A stretch of 64,000 nucleotides of DNA from Streptomyces sp. HNM0574 (GCF_012726235.1 NZ_JAASAH010000020.1:1-64000); one strand, 5' to 3'; positions 24,141-33,284 are shown, counted from the stretch's first letter. A program made the numbers and translations. The notes: a model not told the origin generated them from the sequence alone.

Positions 24141-25519
24141 TCCTTTCCTGCCCCGGCGCCCACCGGTTCGGGCGCGAGGCGATAGGGGAGCGGCGGCAGG
24201 ACGAGTGCGTCCAGGAGCCGGGGGAAGGCCCGGTAGTCGGCCAGGTTGCGGTCCGGGCCCGTCACCAGCTCGCGCAGCGCGGCCAGTTCGCGGCCGGTGG
24301 GCCCGTCGGGTCCGGCGGCCGCGGTGTCGAGCGCGTCCAGGACCGCCCGGTCGCGGCCGCCGAAGAAGTCGGTGAACAGCTGCTCGGCCCGCGCGAGGTC
24401 CCGTTCGGGGTCGGCGCCGGTACGGGGTGCGACGCGCAGCCGGGCGGGCAGCCGGGTGTCGCAGGCGATGTGCCGGTCGGCCGGTTCGCCGGAGAGGGCG
24501 CGCAGGAACGCCTCGTCGCGGAACGGTTCCGCGCCGCGCACCTCGGCAGGTGCGAAGTCCCGTTCGGTGAGCTTGCGTACCAGCGTGTCTTCGTCGACCC
24601 GGCCCAGCGGGCCGACCCGGCTCATGACGAACTCGCCGGAGGTGTCGAGCGCGGTGGGCACCAGGTTGCGGGCCGGCAGCAGTTCGACGGCCGGGCCGAC
24701 GTCGGCGGCCAGTACCGGCACGCCGTGCGCGAGCGCCTCCAGCACGACCCGGCCGAGCGTCTCCCGCGAGGCGGTGCTGGGGAACAGCAGGACGTCGACG
24801 CGGGCGAAGAAGTCGGCGAGCCGGTCCTGGCCGAGGACGCCCAACTGCTCGGCGGAGCCCGGCGGGACGCCCTGCGCGTGCAGGGCCTCGCCCACCGCGT
24901 CGGGCCGCCAGCGCGGGTGGTTGGGCTTGCCCGCGTACACCAGGCTCGCGCGGCCGCCGCTCTCCCGGTGGCAGCGGGCGAAGACGGACAGCACCTGGTC
25001 GAAGTTCTTCGCCAGGGACAGCGCGCCGAGGTAGCCGATGCGCAGCGTCTCCCGCGTCCCGGGGATGCGCTTCGGCGCGGACCGGGGCAGCCGGTCCAGC
25101 ATCGGGTAGGCCACCGCCGAGTTCTCCTCGGTGACCGAGGAGAAGTGCCGGATGAACAGGCGGCGGGTGTACTCGGTGGGGAACAGCACCAGGTCGCCCT
25201 CGCGCACCAGCGGCGCGCACAGCTCCTCCTGCGCCCAGTAGCCGGACCACAGCGCGGTGTGCACCTCGCGGACGATCCGGAACCGGCCGCCGGTCCGCTC
25301 CCGCCACCGGTGGTAGAGGAAGGCGTACGGCCCCGAGCCCGCGTAGACCACGTCACCGGGTCCGGCCGAGGCGACGCTGTCCTGGCCGAGGGTCAGGTCG
25401 TGCCAGGAGACCCGCCGGATACGGGTGAGCAGTTCGGCCATCTCACGGTGCATCAGGATGGCGCCGTCGACGATGCCCTCGGTGTCCGGGGAGCGGTAGT
25501 CATGCGTATGCAGCAGCAC
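24137..25519 (-). CDS. GT4-type glycosyltransferase
   Basis: The 460-residue protein has the C-terminal GT-B Rossmann domain with LRIGYLGALSLAKN, LGVLGQDRLADFFARVDVLLFPS, and the retaining GT4 E-x7-E element in RETLGRVVLEALAHGVPVL. The N-terminal domain has the short start MLLHTHDYRSP and lacks membrane helices. About 100 C-terminal residues are extra. Its first 20 bp overlap the end of the transketolase gene. It transfers a sugar from a nucleotide donor; the acceptor is unknown but presumably the operon product. Confidence 0.87.
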   Translation of the reverse strand: MLLHTHDYRSPDTEGIVDGAILMHREMAELLTRIRRVSWHDLTLGQDSVASAGPGDVVYAGSGPYAFLYHRWRERTGGRFRIVREVHTALWSGYWAQEELCAPLVREGDLVLFPTEYTRRLFIRHFSSVTEENSAVAYPMLDRLPRSAPKRIPGTRETLRIGYLGALSLAKNFDQVLSVFARCHRESGGRASLVYAGKPNHPRWRPDAVGEALHAQGVPPGSAEQLGVLGQDRLADFFARVDVLLFPSTASRETLGRVVLEALAHGVPVLAADVGPAVELLPARNLVPTALDTSGEFVMSRVGPLGRVDEDTLVRKLTERDFAPAEVRGAEPFRDEAFLRALSGEPADRHIACDTRLPARLRVAPRTGADPERDLARAEQLFTDFFGGRDRAVLDALDTAAAGPDGPTGRELAALRELVTGPDRNLADYRAFPRLLDALVLPPLPYRLAPEPVGAGAGKE

Positions 25520-27392
25520 GGGCGCCCTCCCCCGGTGCGTCGTCGGCCGGGGCCTGTGCGAACCCGCCGAGCAGGTCCCGGAGTTGGTCCGGGCTCATGC
25601 CGTGCCGCCGGAGCTGTTCGGCGTGCACGCAGTTGGCGATGTCCCGGCGTACGCCGTGGACCCGCGCGGGCAGCAGGTACTTGGCGCGCAGCCGCTCGCC
25701 GAAGCCGCCGTCGACGCCGTTGTACTCGACGGTCAGCAGGCGCCGGCACCCGGCGAGCAGGGCCAGGGTGGCGGAGTCGAACTCGGGGTCGAGGGCCGCG
25801 CAGTGCAGGTGCGGAATGCCGGCCTCCCGGTTGGCCTCGGCGACGAGCACGCTCGCGTAGCCGAAGGTGACCACGGCCCGCTCGGGCTGCCCGGGGCCGG
25901 GCGGGGTGACCCACACGCCGCCGTCGAGCCCGGCCGAGCAGTCGAAGGCCGGCGGGTCGAACTTGGCGTCAACGGCGCTCACCACGTGGGTGACGTCCGG
26001 GTGCTGCTCCAGCCGTTCGACGCAGGCGGCGTACTCGGCCTTGGTCACCGGCTCGTAGACCCGGGTGTGCAGGATGCGCCCGAGCAGGTTCGTCGCGTTG
26101 TGCGCGCCGCCCCAGGCGCCCCAGCTGCGTCCGGCGAGCACCAGCAGGCGGCGGACGCTGGTGGTGGCCTCGGTCAGCATGCTCAGCGAGTCCATGTAGT
26201 ACATCGCGTCGGTGGCGACGACCTTGAGCGTGTCCTCGGGCAGCGCCAGCGTCAGCCCGAGACTCAACGTCTCCGCGAGGCCGGTGTTGGTGTACGGGAC
26301 GTGGCCCCGCAGCCCGAAGCGGGCCGCCATGTCGGCGGTGAACACGGCCGGTTCACGCCCGGTGCGCTCCCGGTGCGCGGCCAGCACCGCGCCCGAGGTG
26401 GTGGCGAAGGACACCTTGGCGGGCGCCGGGGCCGGATCGGGCCCCCGTGCCGGGTCGGGTGCCCGTGCGGGCTTCGGCGCCGTGGCCGACGCGGCGGACG
26501 TCGTCGGCTTGAAGCTGTGGTCGCCCTTGCGGGTACGGCACACCAGCGCGGCGGAGGTAGGGCCGGCCAGCAGCTCCCCGAGGGAGCCGCGTACGGCCGC
26601 GGTGTCGAGGCCGTCGGTCTCCTCGACCCGGCCCAGATAGCTCGCCAGGTAGTCCCGGCTGAGCGGCTCGGGCAGCGGCTCGATGCCCTTGCCGTTGGTG
26701 TCGACGACGAGGATCAGGTTGGCCAGGCCCGCCTCGTGTGCGAAGCGCAGGCACTCGAAGGCCACGCCCTCCTGCAGTTCGCCGTCGCCGGACAGGCAGA
26801 CCACCTTGCGGTCCTCGCCCCGGCGCGCCAGCTCGAAGGCGAGGCTGACGGCCTGCGCCACGCCCACGCCGAGGCTGTAGCGCATGGTGTTGGTGAAGCC
26901 CAGCTCGCGGTGGATCACACCGGTCAGGCCGCCCTGGTGGAGGGTGGCCAGCGGCGCGAACGGGAAGGTGCCGCGGACGTGGTGCTCGGCGTAGAAGGCG
27001 GGGGCGATGTGCCCGCGTCCGACGATCAGTTCGGCCGGTCCGGTGCCGGTGGGCGTGACGGCGGTCCCCGCTCCGGCGCCCGCGCCAGGACCGTCCTCGG
27101 GGGCCAGGCCGAGCTCGAAGCAGGCCCGCACGATCGCCAGCGAGGAGAGGTTGCTCTGGTAGTTGCCCGAGCCGGCGATCTCGTGCATCCGCAGCAGCAC
27201 CCGCGCGCTGTCCTCGTGGGGCCGCTCGGGCACGGCGGCGGCGAGTTTGCGCAGGCTCTCCGTCAACGGGCCGCTGTAGTCACCCCGTTCGAGCTCGTCG
27301 AGCTCGCGCCGCACCACCGCGCTCTCCGCCTCGGTGAGGCGGGGCAGCGCGGCGCGTGCCGCACGGTCGACGAGGGTCCGCAGCTCGCTCAT
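25500..27392 (-). CDS. Transketolase-like thiamine diphosphate enzyme
   Basis: The 630-residue single chain carries both halves. The N-terminal ThDP domain has VGRGHIAPA (124-132) and SGDGELQEG (201-209) with Asn233 completing the diphosphate motif. A Pro/Ala linker spans about 300-325. The pyrimidine domain follows (VFTADMAARFGL; GLAETLSLGLTLA with the catalytic Glu), and then the C-terminal domain. It is shorter than housekeeping transketolases and has low similarity to them in the C-terminal third. It could transfer a two-carbon unit to build or shorten the sugar skeleton. It overlaps the aminotransferase stop by 4 bp and the glycosyltransferase start by 20 bp. Confidence 0.9.
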   Translation of the reverse strand: MSELRTLVDRAARAALPRLTEAESAVVRRELDELERGDYSGPLTESLRKLAAAVPERPHEDSARVLLRMHEIAGSGNYQSNLSSLAIVRACFELGLAPEDGPGAGAGAGTAVTPTGTGPAELIVGRGHIAPAFYAEHHVRGTFPFAPLATLHQGGLTGVIHRELGFTNTMRYSLGVGVAQAVSLAFELARRGEDRKVVCLSGDGELQEGVAFECLRFAHEAGLANLILVVDTNGKGIEPLPEPLSRDYLASYLGRVEETDGLDTAAVRGSLGELLAGPTSAALVCRTRKGDHSFKPTTSAASATAPKPARAPDPARGPDPAPAPAKVSFATTSGAVLAAHRERTGREPAVFTADMAARFGLRGHVPYTNTGLAETLSLGLTLALPEDTLKVVATDAMYYMDSLSMLTEATTSVRRLLVLAGRSWGAWGGAHNATNLLGRILHTRVYEPVTKAEYAACVERLEQHPDVTHVVSAVDAKFDPPAFDCSAGLDGGVWVTPPGPGQPERAVVTFGYASVLVAEANREAGIPHLHCAALDPEFDSATLALLAGCRRLLTVEYNGVDGGFGERLRAKYLLPARVHGVRRDIANCVHAEQLRRHGMSPDQLRDLLGGFAQAPADDAPGEGARAAAYA

Positions 27393-28720
27393 CGGCCCGC
27401 CCCGAAGATCTCGTCCAGGGCCTCGCCCAGGATGGTGAGGATCTCGTCGGCCTCGGCACGCGTGGTGACGAACGCCGGGGCCAGCACCACCCAGTCGTCC
27501 TGCCCGCGGATGATCAGCCCCCGGTTCAGGCAGGCCCGCGCGAGCCGCTCGCCGATCGGGCCCCGGCCGCCGTCGACGGCCGCGCCCTCGTCGAGCTTCG
27601 CCCCGTACAGCAGGCCGGTGGCGCGGAGCCTGCCGCGCCCGGTGAGCAGCTCGCGCAGCCGCGGCTCCAGGTGGGCGGAGAGGGCGCGCACCTTGGTGAG
27701 GTGGTCGCCCTCGCGGAAGTGCCGGACGGCGGCCAGTCCGGCGGCCGCGGCCATCGGGTTGGCCGCGTAGGTGTGCGAGGGCGCGAAGGAGACCTTGCCG
27801 TCACCGCTGTCCAGCACCGCGGCGATCCGCTCGTGCATCAGGACGGCGGCCAGCGGCGCGTACCCGCCGGAGATGCCCTTGCCGACGCACATCAGGTCCG
27901 GGGTGACGCCGAAGTGCTGGGCGGCGAAGGGGTGTCCGGTGCGGCCGAAGCCGGTGACGATCTCGTCGAAGACGAGCAGCACGCCGTGCCGGTCGCAGAC
28001 CTCACGGACCCGGGCGAGGTAGTCCTCGGGCGGGACGGCCATCCCGCGCAGGTGGATCACCGGTTCGACGACCAGCGCGGCCACCGAGTCCGGGCCCTCG
28101 GCCTCGATCGTCCGCTCGATCATCGCGGCGGCCAGCTCGCCGGACTTCTCGCGCGGCACGTCCCAGAACTCCTCCAGGCAGTCCGGCGGCCAGACGTGCA
28201 CGACCCCGGGCAGGCCCGGGCCGAAGCGGCTGACGTCCGGGCGGCCGGTCAGGGTCAGCGAGCCGAACGTCGCCCCGTGGTAGCCGTGGTAGTAGCTGAG
28301 CACCTTCACCCGGTCCGGGTTGCCGTGCGAGCGGTGGTAGAGCCGGGACAGCCGGACGGCCGCCTCCACGCTCTCGGAACCGCCGTTGACGAGCTTCGCG
28401 GCCGTGATGCCGTCCGGTGCCAGGTCGACCAGCTCGGCGGCGAGGTCGAGCGCGGCCCGGTTGGCGCCGTGCAGCGGCGGGTTGAAGGGCAGGGTGTGCA
28501 GCTGGTCGTCGACGGCCTGGGTGATCGGCCCGCAGTCGTAGCCGAAGCAGGTGACGAACACCCCGGACAGGGCGTCGAGATAGCTGCGTCCGGTCGCGTC
28601 GGACAGCCGGATTCCCTTGGCGGAGGTGAAGAGCAGGGAGTCCTCGGAGTGCGGGACCTCGAAGCAGTAGGCGGACATGTCGGCCGGCCACGGCGTGGCC
28701 GCGGTCTCCTGAGCAGGCAT
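27389..28720 (-). CDS. Class III (omega) aminotransferase
   Basis: The 443-residue PLP enzyme has VNGGSESVEAAVRLSR (phosphate loop), YYHGYHGATFGS, LLVFDEIVTGFGRTG (Asp to PLP nitrogen) and the PLP lysine at residue 281 in CVGKGISGGYAPL. Class III enzymes use amino acids such as glutamate or alanine to aminate terminal aldehydes or ketones. Beside a transketolase and an SDR it would install an amine on a sugar or polyol. The stop overlaps the transketolase start (4 bp), and the gene lies 79 bp after the kinase-like gene. Confidence 0.92.
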   Translation of the reverse strand: MPAQETAATPWPADMSAYCFEVPHSEDSLLFTSAKGIRLSDATGRSYLDALSGVFVTCFGYDCGPITQAVDDQLHTLPFNPPLHGANRAALDLAAELVDLAPDGITAAKLVNGGSESVEAAVRLSRLYHRSHGNPDRVKVLSYYHGYHGATFGSLTLTGRPDVSRFGPGLPGVVHVWPPDCLEEFWDVPREKSGELAAAMIERTIEAEGPDSVAALVVEPVIHLRGMAVPPEDYLARVREVCDRHGVLLVFDEIVTGFGRTGHPFAAQHFGVTPDLMCVGKGISGGYAPLAAVLMHERIAAVLDSGDGKVSFAPSHTYAANPMAAAAGLAAVRHFREGDHLTKVRALSAHLEPRLRELLTGRGRLRATGLLYGAKLDEGAAVDGGRGPIGERLARACLNRGLIIRGQDDWVVLAPAFVTTRAEADEILTILGEALDEIFGAGR

Positions 28721-28799
28721 GCGGAATCTCTCTCTGGTCGCGGGAGAACGTCGGGCTCGAAGAAGGGAGTTCAGGGGGTTCGCGCGGGCGCCCGTCGGG

Positions 28800-29915
28800 T
28801 CATGCCGGCGGCGGCGCGGTGAGCAGGCGGTGGATCTCCAGCCGGCGCAGCGGGGACAGCAGGGCGAAGTAGCCGGGCCAGACGGGGCTGAGGATGTCCC
28901 GCTCCAGGATGTCCTTGGCGATGTCGACGATCACCGGCAGCGAATGGGCCAGCAGCAGCGGCATCAACAGCCGCTCCTCGCCGGGGCACAGCAGCCCGCG
29001 CCGCTCGGCGACGCGCCGGAAGTCGCCGACGGAGCGAGCGCGTTCGGCCGGACCGGCCACCCGTCCGGCGGCCTCGGCCAGCCAGGCGAGGTCGAGCAGC
29101 CGGTCGCCGACGTGCAGGTTGTCGAGATCGAGGACCCCTTCGACGGTGGGCTCCTCCCGGCCCGGCCCCGCCGGGGCGAACAGGAAGTGGTGGTGGTGCA
29201 GATCGCTGTGCACCACGGCGGGACGGTCGCACGGCTCCCCCGTCGCGGGGACCGGGTGCTCGGCCAACAGCCGCCCGGCGGCGGCCACTTCGCGCAGTGC
29301 CTCGGCGGCCGTGCGGTGCCATGCGTCCTCGCCGCTTTCGGCCAGGGGCAGCAGCCGGTCCACGGCGTCCCGGAGCGCGGACGGCCAGTGCTCCTCGTCC
29401 ACCAGCCGCGGCAGGTGGACCGTCGCCAGCTCGTCCCGCACCCCGGACGGCAGCCCGTCCAGCGCGGTCCGCAGGTCCAGCCCGGTACGCACCACGGCCC
29501 GCGCCTGCCCGGGGGTGAACTCCCCCGCGGCCGCGCCCTCCAGAAGCGGAACGAGCTCGCAGACGAGCCCCCCGCGCCACACGCCCGGGGCGCCGTCCAC
29601 CGCGGGCACCGGAGCCGGGAGCGGCACGCCGCGGCTCCGGCAGTGCGCCGCGATCCGCTCCTTGAGCGGGTAGAAGCGCGGCGCGCGGGCGGCCTCCGGG
29701 TTCAGCTGCACCTTCAGCACATGACTGCCGGTGCCCTCCCCCACCCGCCACAGGCCGGCGGTGTGACTGAGCGGCACGGCGCCACCGGCCGAGAACGGGC
29801 GCACCGGCTCACCGGCCCACCGCTCCCCCCAGCCACCGGCCAGCACCCGGCGCACCCACTCCGCACTGCCGGCCACACCTCCCAGGTCCTCCACCGACCG
29901 CTCCTGACTGCGCAT
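28800..29915 (-). CDS. APH/choline-kinase-fold phosphotransferase with altered catalytic loop
   Basis: The 371-residue protein follows a GGGA ribosome site. It belongs to the aminoglycoside phosphotransferase fold: a nucleotide lobe, the catalytic loop VVHSDLHHHHFLF and the metal-binding LDLDNLHVGDRLLDLAWL. In the Brenner motif HxDxxxxN the final Asn is His, so metal binding may be altered or activity lost. Family members phosphorylate small hydroxylated molecules, often as self-resistance or a priming step. It is the first gene of the 12-gene minus-strand array, so it may be either the first pathway kinase or a resistance gene. Confidence 0.83.
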   Translation of the reverse strand: MRSQERSVEDLGGVAGSAEWVRRVLAGGWGERWAGEPVRPFSAGGAVPLSHTAGLWRVGEGTGSHVLKVQLNPEAARAPRFYPLKERIAAHCRSRGVPLPAPVPAVDGAPGVWRGGLVCELVPLLEGAAAGEFTPGQARAVVRTGLDLRTALDGLPSGVRDELATVHLPRLVDEEHWPSALRDAVDRLLPLAESGEDAWHRTAAEALREVAAAGRLLAEHPVPATGEPCDRPAVVHSDLHHHHFLFAPAGPGREEPTVEGVLDLDNLHVGDRLLDLAWLAEAAGRVAGPAERARSVGDFRRVAERRGLLCPGEERLLMPLLLAHSLPVIVDIAKDILERDILSPVWPGYFALLSPLRRLEIHRLLTAPPPA

Positions 29916-30005
29916 ATCGTCCCTGTTCACGAGGCACTCACAAGATCCACCCCACCGCACCCGCCGTCCCCCGCAACAGGTCCACAGGGCCCCTCCACGG
30001 GGCAA

Positions 30006-30300
30006 CTCCGCGGCCCCGATCGATCACCACCTGAGGACCATCCGACCCGGCGTCACCGTGCGCGCCAGGCGCACCCGGGACTGCCTCACGTCGCCAACTT
30101 CCGGGCCTCACAGGGGCGTTGCGGGGGTTGGCTGCCCTTGTTGGCTTCACGGGGGTGGCCGATGGGGCAGGGGCGGGGGGTCTGATGGTCCCGGGGGTGG
30201 GTCTTGGGGTACGGGGGTCTCGTGGGGTCAGGGTTGGGTGCGTGGGGGCTTGGGCCGGGTCTGTGGCGTGCGGAGCAGGTGGGGCGAGTACGGGGCCCGG
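30006..30300. other. Gene-free region upstream of the sugar operon
   Basis: No gene is supportable here. The promoter of the minus-strand kinase-led operon should lie in the part nearest 29915, but I see no clear -35/-10 pair. Confidence 0.4.
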
Positions 30301-31440
30301 GTGCGGGTACGCGGGGCGCGGGCGGGGCCGGGCATGCGCACCAGGTGGGGACGAGTGCGCGGCCCGGGTACCCGGACCGGGCGCGGGCCACGTGCGGGTG
30401 CACGGGCTCAGTGCAGGCGAGCGGGACGCGTACGGGCGCGAACTCCGTACGGCCACGCGCGAACCCGCGCCTGCGAGCCGACCAGGCGCGGGCCGGGGCT
30501 CGGACCAGGTGCGGGACACGGGCCCGTGCGGGCGAGTGGGGGTCGTGTGCGGGCACACAGACTCCGTAAGGGCTGGCGGGTCGTGCGCCCGTAAAGGCGA
30601 GCAGCCCCGTGCAGACGCACGGACTCAGTGCGGGCGAGCAGGCCACATACGAACTCCGTACCAGCGCACGCGAGTTCATGCCCGCGAGCCGATCAGGTGC
30701 GGGCCCGGGCATGCGGACCAGGTGCGGACGGGCACCCGGACCGTGCGGCACACGGGCCCGGTCGCACAGGCTCCCTGCGAGCGCGCAGGCCACGCACAGG
30801 CACAGGCCCGGAGAGCACAAGTGAGCAGGCCACATCCGGGCGCGAACTCCGTACGGCCACGCGCGAGCCCATGCCCGCGAGCGGACCAGGTACGGGCCCG
30901 GGCATGCGGACAGGTGCGGACGGTACCCGGACCGGGGTGCGGGACACGGGCAACGTACGGTCGCGCGAGCCCATGCGGGCGAGCAGGCCACGCACAGGCG
31001 CACGGGCTCGGAGCGCGGTAAGTGAGCAGGCCACATCCGGGCGCGAACTCCGTACGGCCACGCGCGAGCCCGCGCCTGCGAGCGGACCACGTGCAGACGC
31101 ACGGACTCACTGCGGGCGAGCAGGCCACGTGCGAACTCCGTACCAGCGCACGCCAGTTCATGCCCGCGGGCGGACCAACTGCGGCCCGGACATGCGGGCC
31201 AGGTGCGGACGGGAACCCGGGCCGGGTGCGGCACGAAACATGTCCGGGCGAGCAAGCCACGACGGGCCCGTGAACCCCGAGCGCGAGGCACGTGCGGCGG
31301 GCTCCCTACCCGCGAGCGGGCCACGTACAGGACCGCAGATGCCGGGCAGGTAAAGCAGGCCGTCGCGCGAACCCCGGGCGCGGGCACACACCGGGGTACG
31401 GACGCGCAGACCTCGTGCGGCCAAGCGGGCCTCGCGCGGA
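30300..31440. repeat. Degenerate interspersed repeat field
   Basis: The segment is built from shuffled, diverged copies of a few blocks. A 51-bp block is identical at 30820-30870 and 31021-31071, 201 bp apart. A ~78-bp block starting gtgcagacgc recurs at 30609 and 31091 with only a few mismatches. The core cgaactccgta appears at about 30439, 30650, 30843, 31043 and 31132. Open frames on both strands are by-products of the composition and repeat structure; none has a start signal or family match. It is probably a decaying minisatellite or old repeat-protein gene. Confidence 0.75.
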
Positions 31441-31466
31441 GCACCCTGACGCCCGGAACAGCGCGG

Positions 31467-31495
31467 CGCCCGGCGGATCCAGTCCGCCGGGCGCC
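31467..31495 (-). terminator. Terminator of the small membrane protein gene
   Basis: A perfect 12-bp stem (gcgcccggcgga / tccgccgggcgc) with a 5-nt loop lies 32 bp after the stop at 31527 and also closes off the repeat field. Confidence 0.75.
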
Positions 31496-31526
31496 TGCCT
31501 TCCTCGGGGTGACCCCGGGGCTCCGC

Positions 31527-31697
31527 TCAGGAGCGTTTTCGATCCCGTATCTGCCGCACGGCCACCGTCAACGCGGCGAACGTGAAGCCGAGCGAACCCA
31601 GCCACAGCACGGCGGCGGCTCCCGGTACCACTTGCGACAGCAGCACGAGCGCGACCGCCGACATCAGGAACGCCACCGTCAACTGTTGCGTCTTCAC
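31527..31697 (-). CDS. Small two-helix membrane protein
   Basis: The 56-residue protein uses a GTG start with GGAGG 6 nt upstream; an upstream in-frame ATG at 31730 lacks such a site. Two membrane helices are obvious (QLTVAFLMSAVALVLLSQVV and AVLWLGSLGFTFAALTVAV), with a positively charged tail IRDRKRS that should face the cytoplasm. I do not recognise a family. It stands alone between the repeat field and the effector-like gene. Confidence 0.65.
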   Translation of the reverse strand: MKTQQLTVAFLMSAVALVLLSQVVPGAAAVLWLGSLGFTFAALTVAVRQIRDRKRS

Positions 31698-31797
31698 CAC
31701 GAACCTCCCCCTCTTGCCGGTCACCTCCATCCCAACACGCCGCCACGGGCCGCGGTGAACGCCGGGTCCGGACCGGGCAAGTCCCCGCCGTCGCAGG

Positions 31798-32700
31798 TCA
31801 CATGGCGGGCGGCATGCGGCCGGAGCTCGCCTGCTCGATCAGGTCCTCGGTCTCGTCGCTCAACGGCCCTTCCCCGTACGCCTTGCGCAGCTCACGCTCG
31901 GCCCCGACGGACTCGGCCGCGGACGCCGGGTTGGCGACGAGGAGGCCGTTCGGCAGCGGTTTGCCCGTCATGGCGTTCCAGACCTCGGAGGCGAAGGCGG
32001 CGCAGTTGTAGCCGCCGAGGTGGTACCGGGCGCCGGTCCTGGCGAAGGCCGCGTGGTACCCCTCCACCACGTCGTCGAAGCCGACGCGCGCCGTCTTCCG
32101 CTCGTCGTGGCCCTCATGGCCGTCCGGGCACATGATCTCCCCGGGGGCGCTGCGGACGGTGATGGGCTCCGCCGGGTAGAAGCCGAACTCGGTGCTGTCC
32201 CCGAGCGGGGAGACGACCTCGATCCAGACGTGCCCCACCTCGCCCCGGTAGAAGTCCCGGCTCACCCAGGACGCACCGGAGTCGATCTTCGCCGTGACCG
32301 TCCACGGCTTGTCCTTCGCCTCCGGGGACGTCCTGCCCTTCTCGATCACGGTCCGCAGCGGCCGCAGCCGCTTGTGGAAGGGCAGCGCGGCCTCCTCGGA
32401 CTTCGCCTGCTCCCCGGCCGGCGCTCCGGATTCCGACGCGGAGTCCGTGTCCGACTCGAAGACCGACCGGGGCTCCTGGGCCCCCTCCTCCGGCACCCGC
32501 TGCACGGCCGGCGCCCCCGCACCCTGCCGCCCCTCGCGCAGCATCCGTACCACCGCGTCGTTCCCGGCGGCCCCCTGAAGCTCCGCCAGCCCCGCGGCCC
32601 CGGACGGCGCCCCCGCCCGCGAGCCGCCCACCGGCGCACGCCGCGCCGCACGCCGGGGCCCCCGCTCGCCCCGCCGCTCCTCACGCCCGGCCCTCTCCAT
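31798..32700 (-). CDS. Orphan CIS-effector-like protein with His/Cys hydrolase-like domain
   Basis: The 300-residue protein starts at an ATG with GGAG about 5 nt upstream. Residues 38-54 read LAELQGAAGNDAVVRML and VQR follows at 66-68, the same order as in the DUF4157 CIS protein at 5830-7524. After a Ser/Glu-rich linker (about 75-105) comes a compact domain with GHVWIEV (His157) and YHLGGYNCAAFASEVW (Cys233). A histidine strand followed by an NC-x-x-F helix is the order seen in circularly permuted papain-like enzymes (LRAT/NlpC types), so a cysteine hydrolase toxin is plausible (inference). There is no signal peptide or membrane helix. No adjacent immunity gene is obvious apart from the two-helix membrane protein downstream. 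Confidence 0.7.
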   Translation of the reverse strand: MERAGREERRGERGPRRAARRAPVGGSRAGAPSGAAGLAELQGAAGNDAVVRMLREGRQGAGAPAVQRVPEEGAQEPRSVFESDTDSASESGAPAGEQAKSEEAALPFHKRLRPLRTVIEKGRTSPEAKDKPWTVTAKIDSGASWVSRDFYRGEVGHVWIEVVSPLGDSTEFGFYPAEPITVRSAPGEIMCPDGHEGHDERKTARVGFDDVVEGYHAAFARTGARYHLGGYNCAAFASEVWNAMTGKPLPNGLLVANPASAAESVGAERELRKAYGEGPLSDETEDLIEQASSGRMPPAM

Positions 32701-32846
32701 GTCCGCTCCCTCCCGCCGACCCTCCACGGATACCGGGCCGCCGCCGCCCATCGGAACGGGCGGCGGTACCGGGACGGGGGCAAGGCCGCTGCCCGAAGGG
32801 GCGCATCCCCCTGGAGGAGGACGCGGCGGAGGCCGCCCGGAGCGGG

Positions 32847-33257
32847 TCAGTCGAGGACGGCGAACGCCTCGACCTCGACGAGGACATCGGGCTCAAACAG
32901 GTAGTCCACGCCGATGAGCGACGCCGGCGGCAACGGTTGCGGAATGCCGAGTTCGGCGACGACGCGGTCGATGCCGGCCATGAAGTCGTCCATCTTCTCG
33001 GGGCGCCACCGGGTGGCGAAGAACCTGAGGCGTACGACGTCGGAGAAGCTCGCCCCGGCACCGGCCAGGCCCCGCGCGGTGTTCCGCAGCGCCTGCGCGA
33101 CCTGCCCGGTGAGGTCACCCGTCGCGACCCGGTTGCCCTCGGCGTCCCGCGCGATCTGACCGGCCACGTGGACCTGACGGGTACCCGTACCGATCGACAC
33201 ATGGTGGTAGGGCACAGGCTCGAACATGCCCTCGGGGGTGCACAGTTGGACCGTCAT
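32847..33257 (-). CDS. RidA/YjgF family deaminase
   Basis: The 136-residue protein matches RidA: an N-terminal YHHVSIGTGTRQVHVAGQIA, a central QVAQALRNTARGL and SFSDVVRLRFFAT (substrate-binding Arg), and the C-terminal VEVEAFAVLD (catalytic Glu). RidA trimers hydrolyse reactive enamine/imine intermediates, or act on related small molecules. It is transcribed divergently from the HxlR gene across a short region with an inverted repeat, so it is probably the HxlR target. Confidence 0.9.
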   Translation of the reverse strand: MTVQLCTPEGMFEPVPYHHVSIGTGTRQVHVAGQIARDAEGNRVATGDLTGQVAQALRNTARGLAGAGASFSDVVRLRFFATRWRPEKMDDFMAGIDRVVAELGIPQPLPPASLIGVDYLFEPDVLVEVEAFAVLD

Positions 33258-33284
33258 GGGACTCCCCTTCGCTCTTGCCCGAGT

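Noticed and set aside
30086..31444. 452-codon minus-strand frame rich in ARAWPYGVRARMW-like repeats
   Set aside because: It arises from the degenerate DNA repeats; other frames are equally open, no start signal is seen, and the repeats do not keep a single frame.
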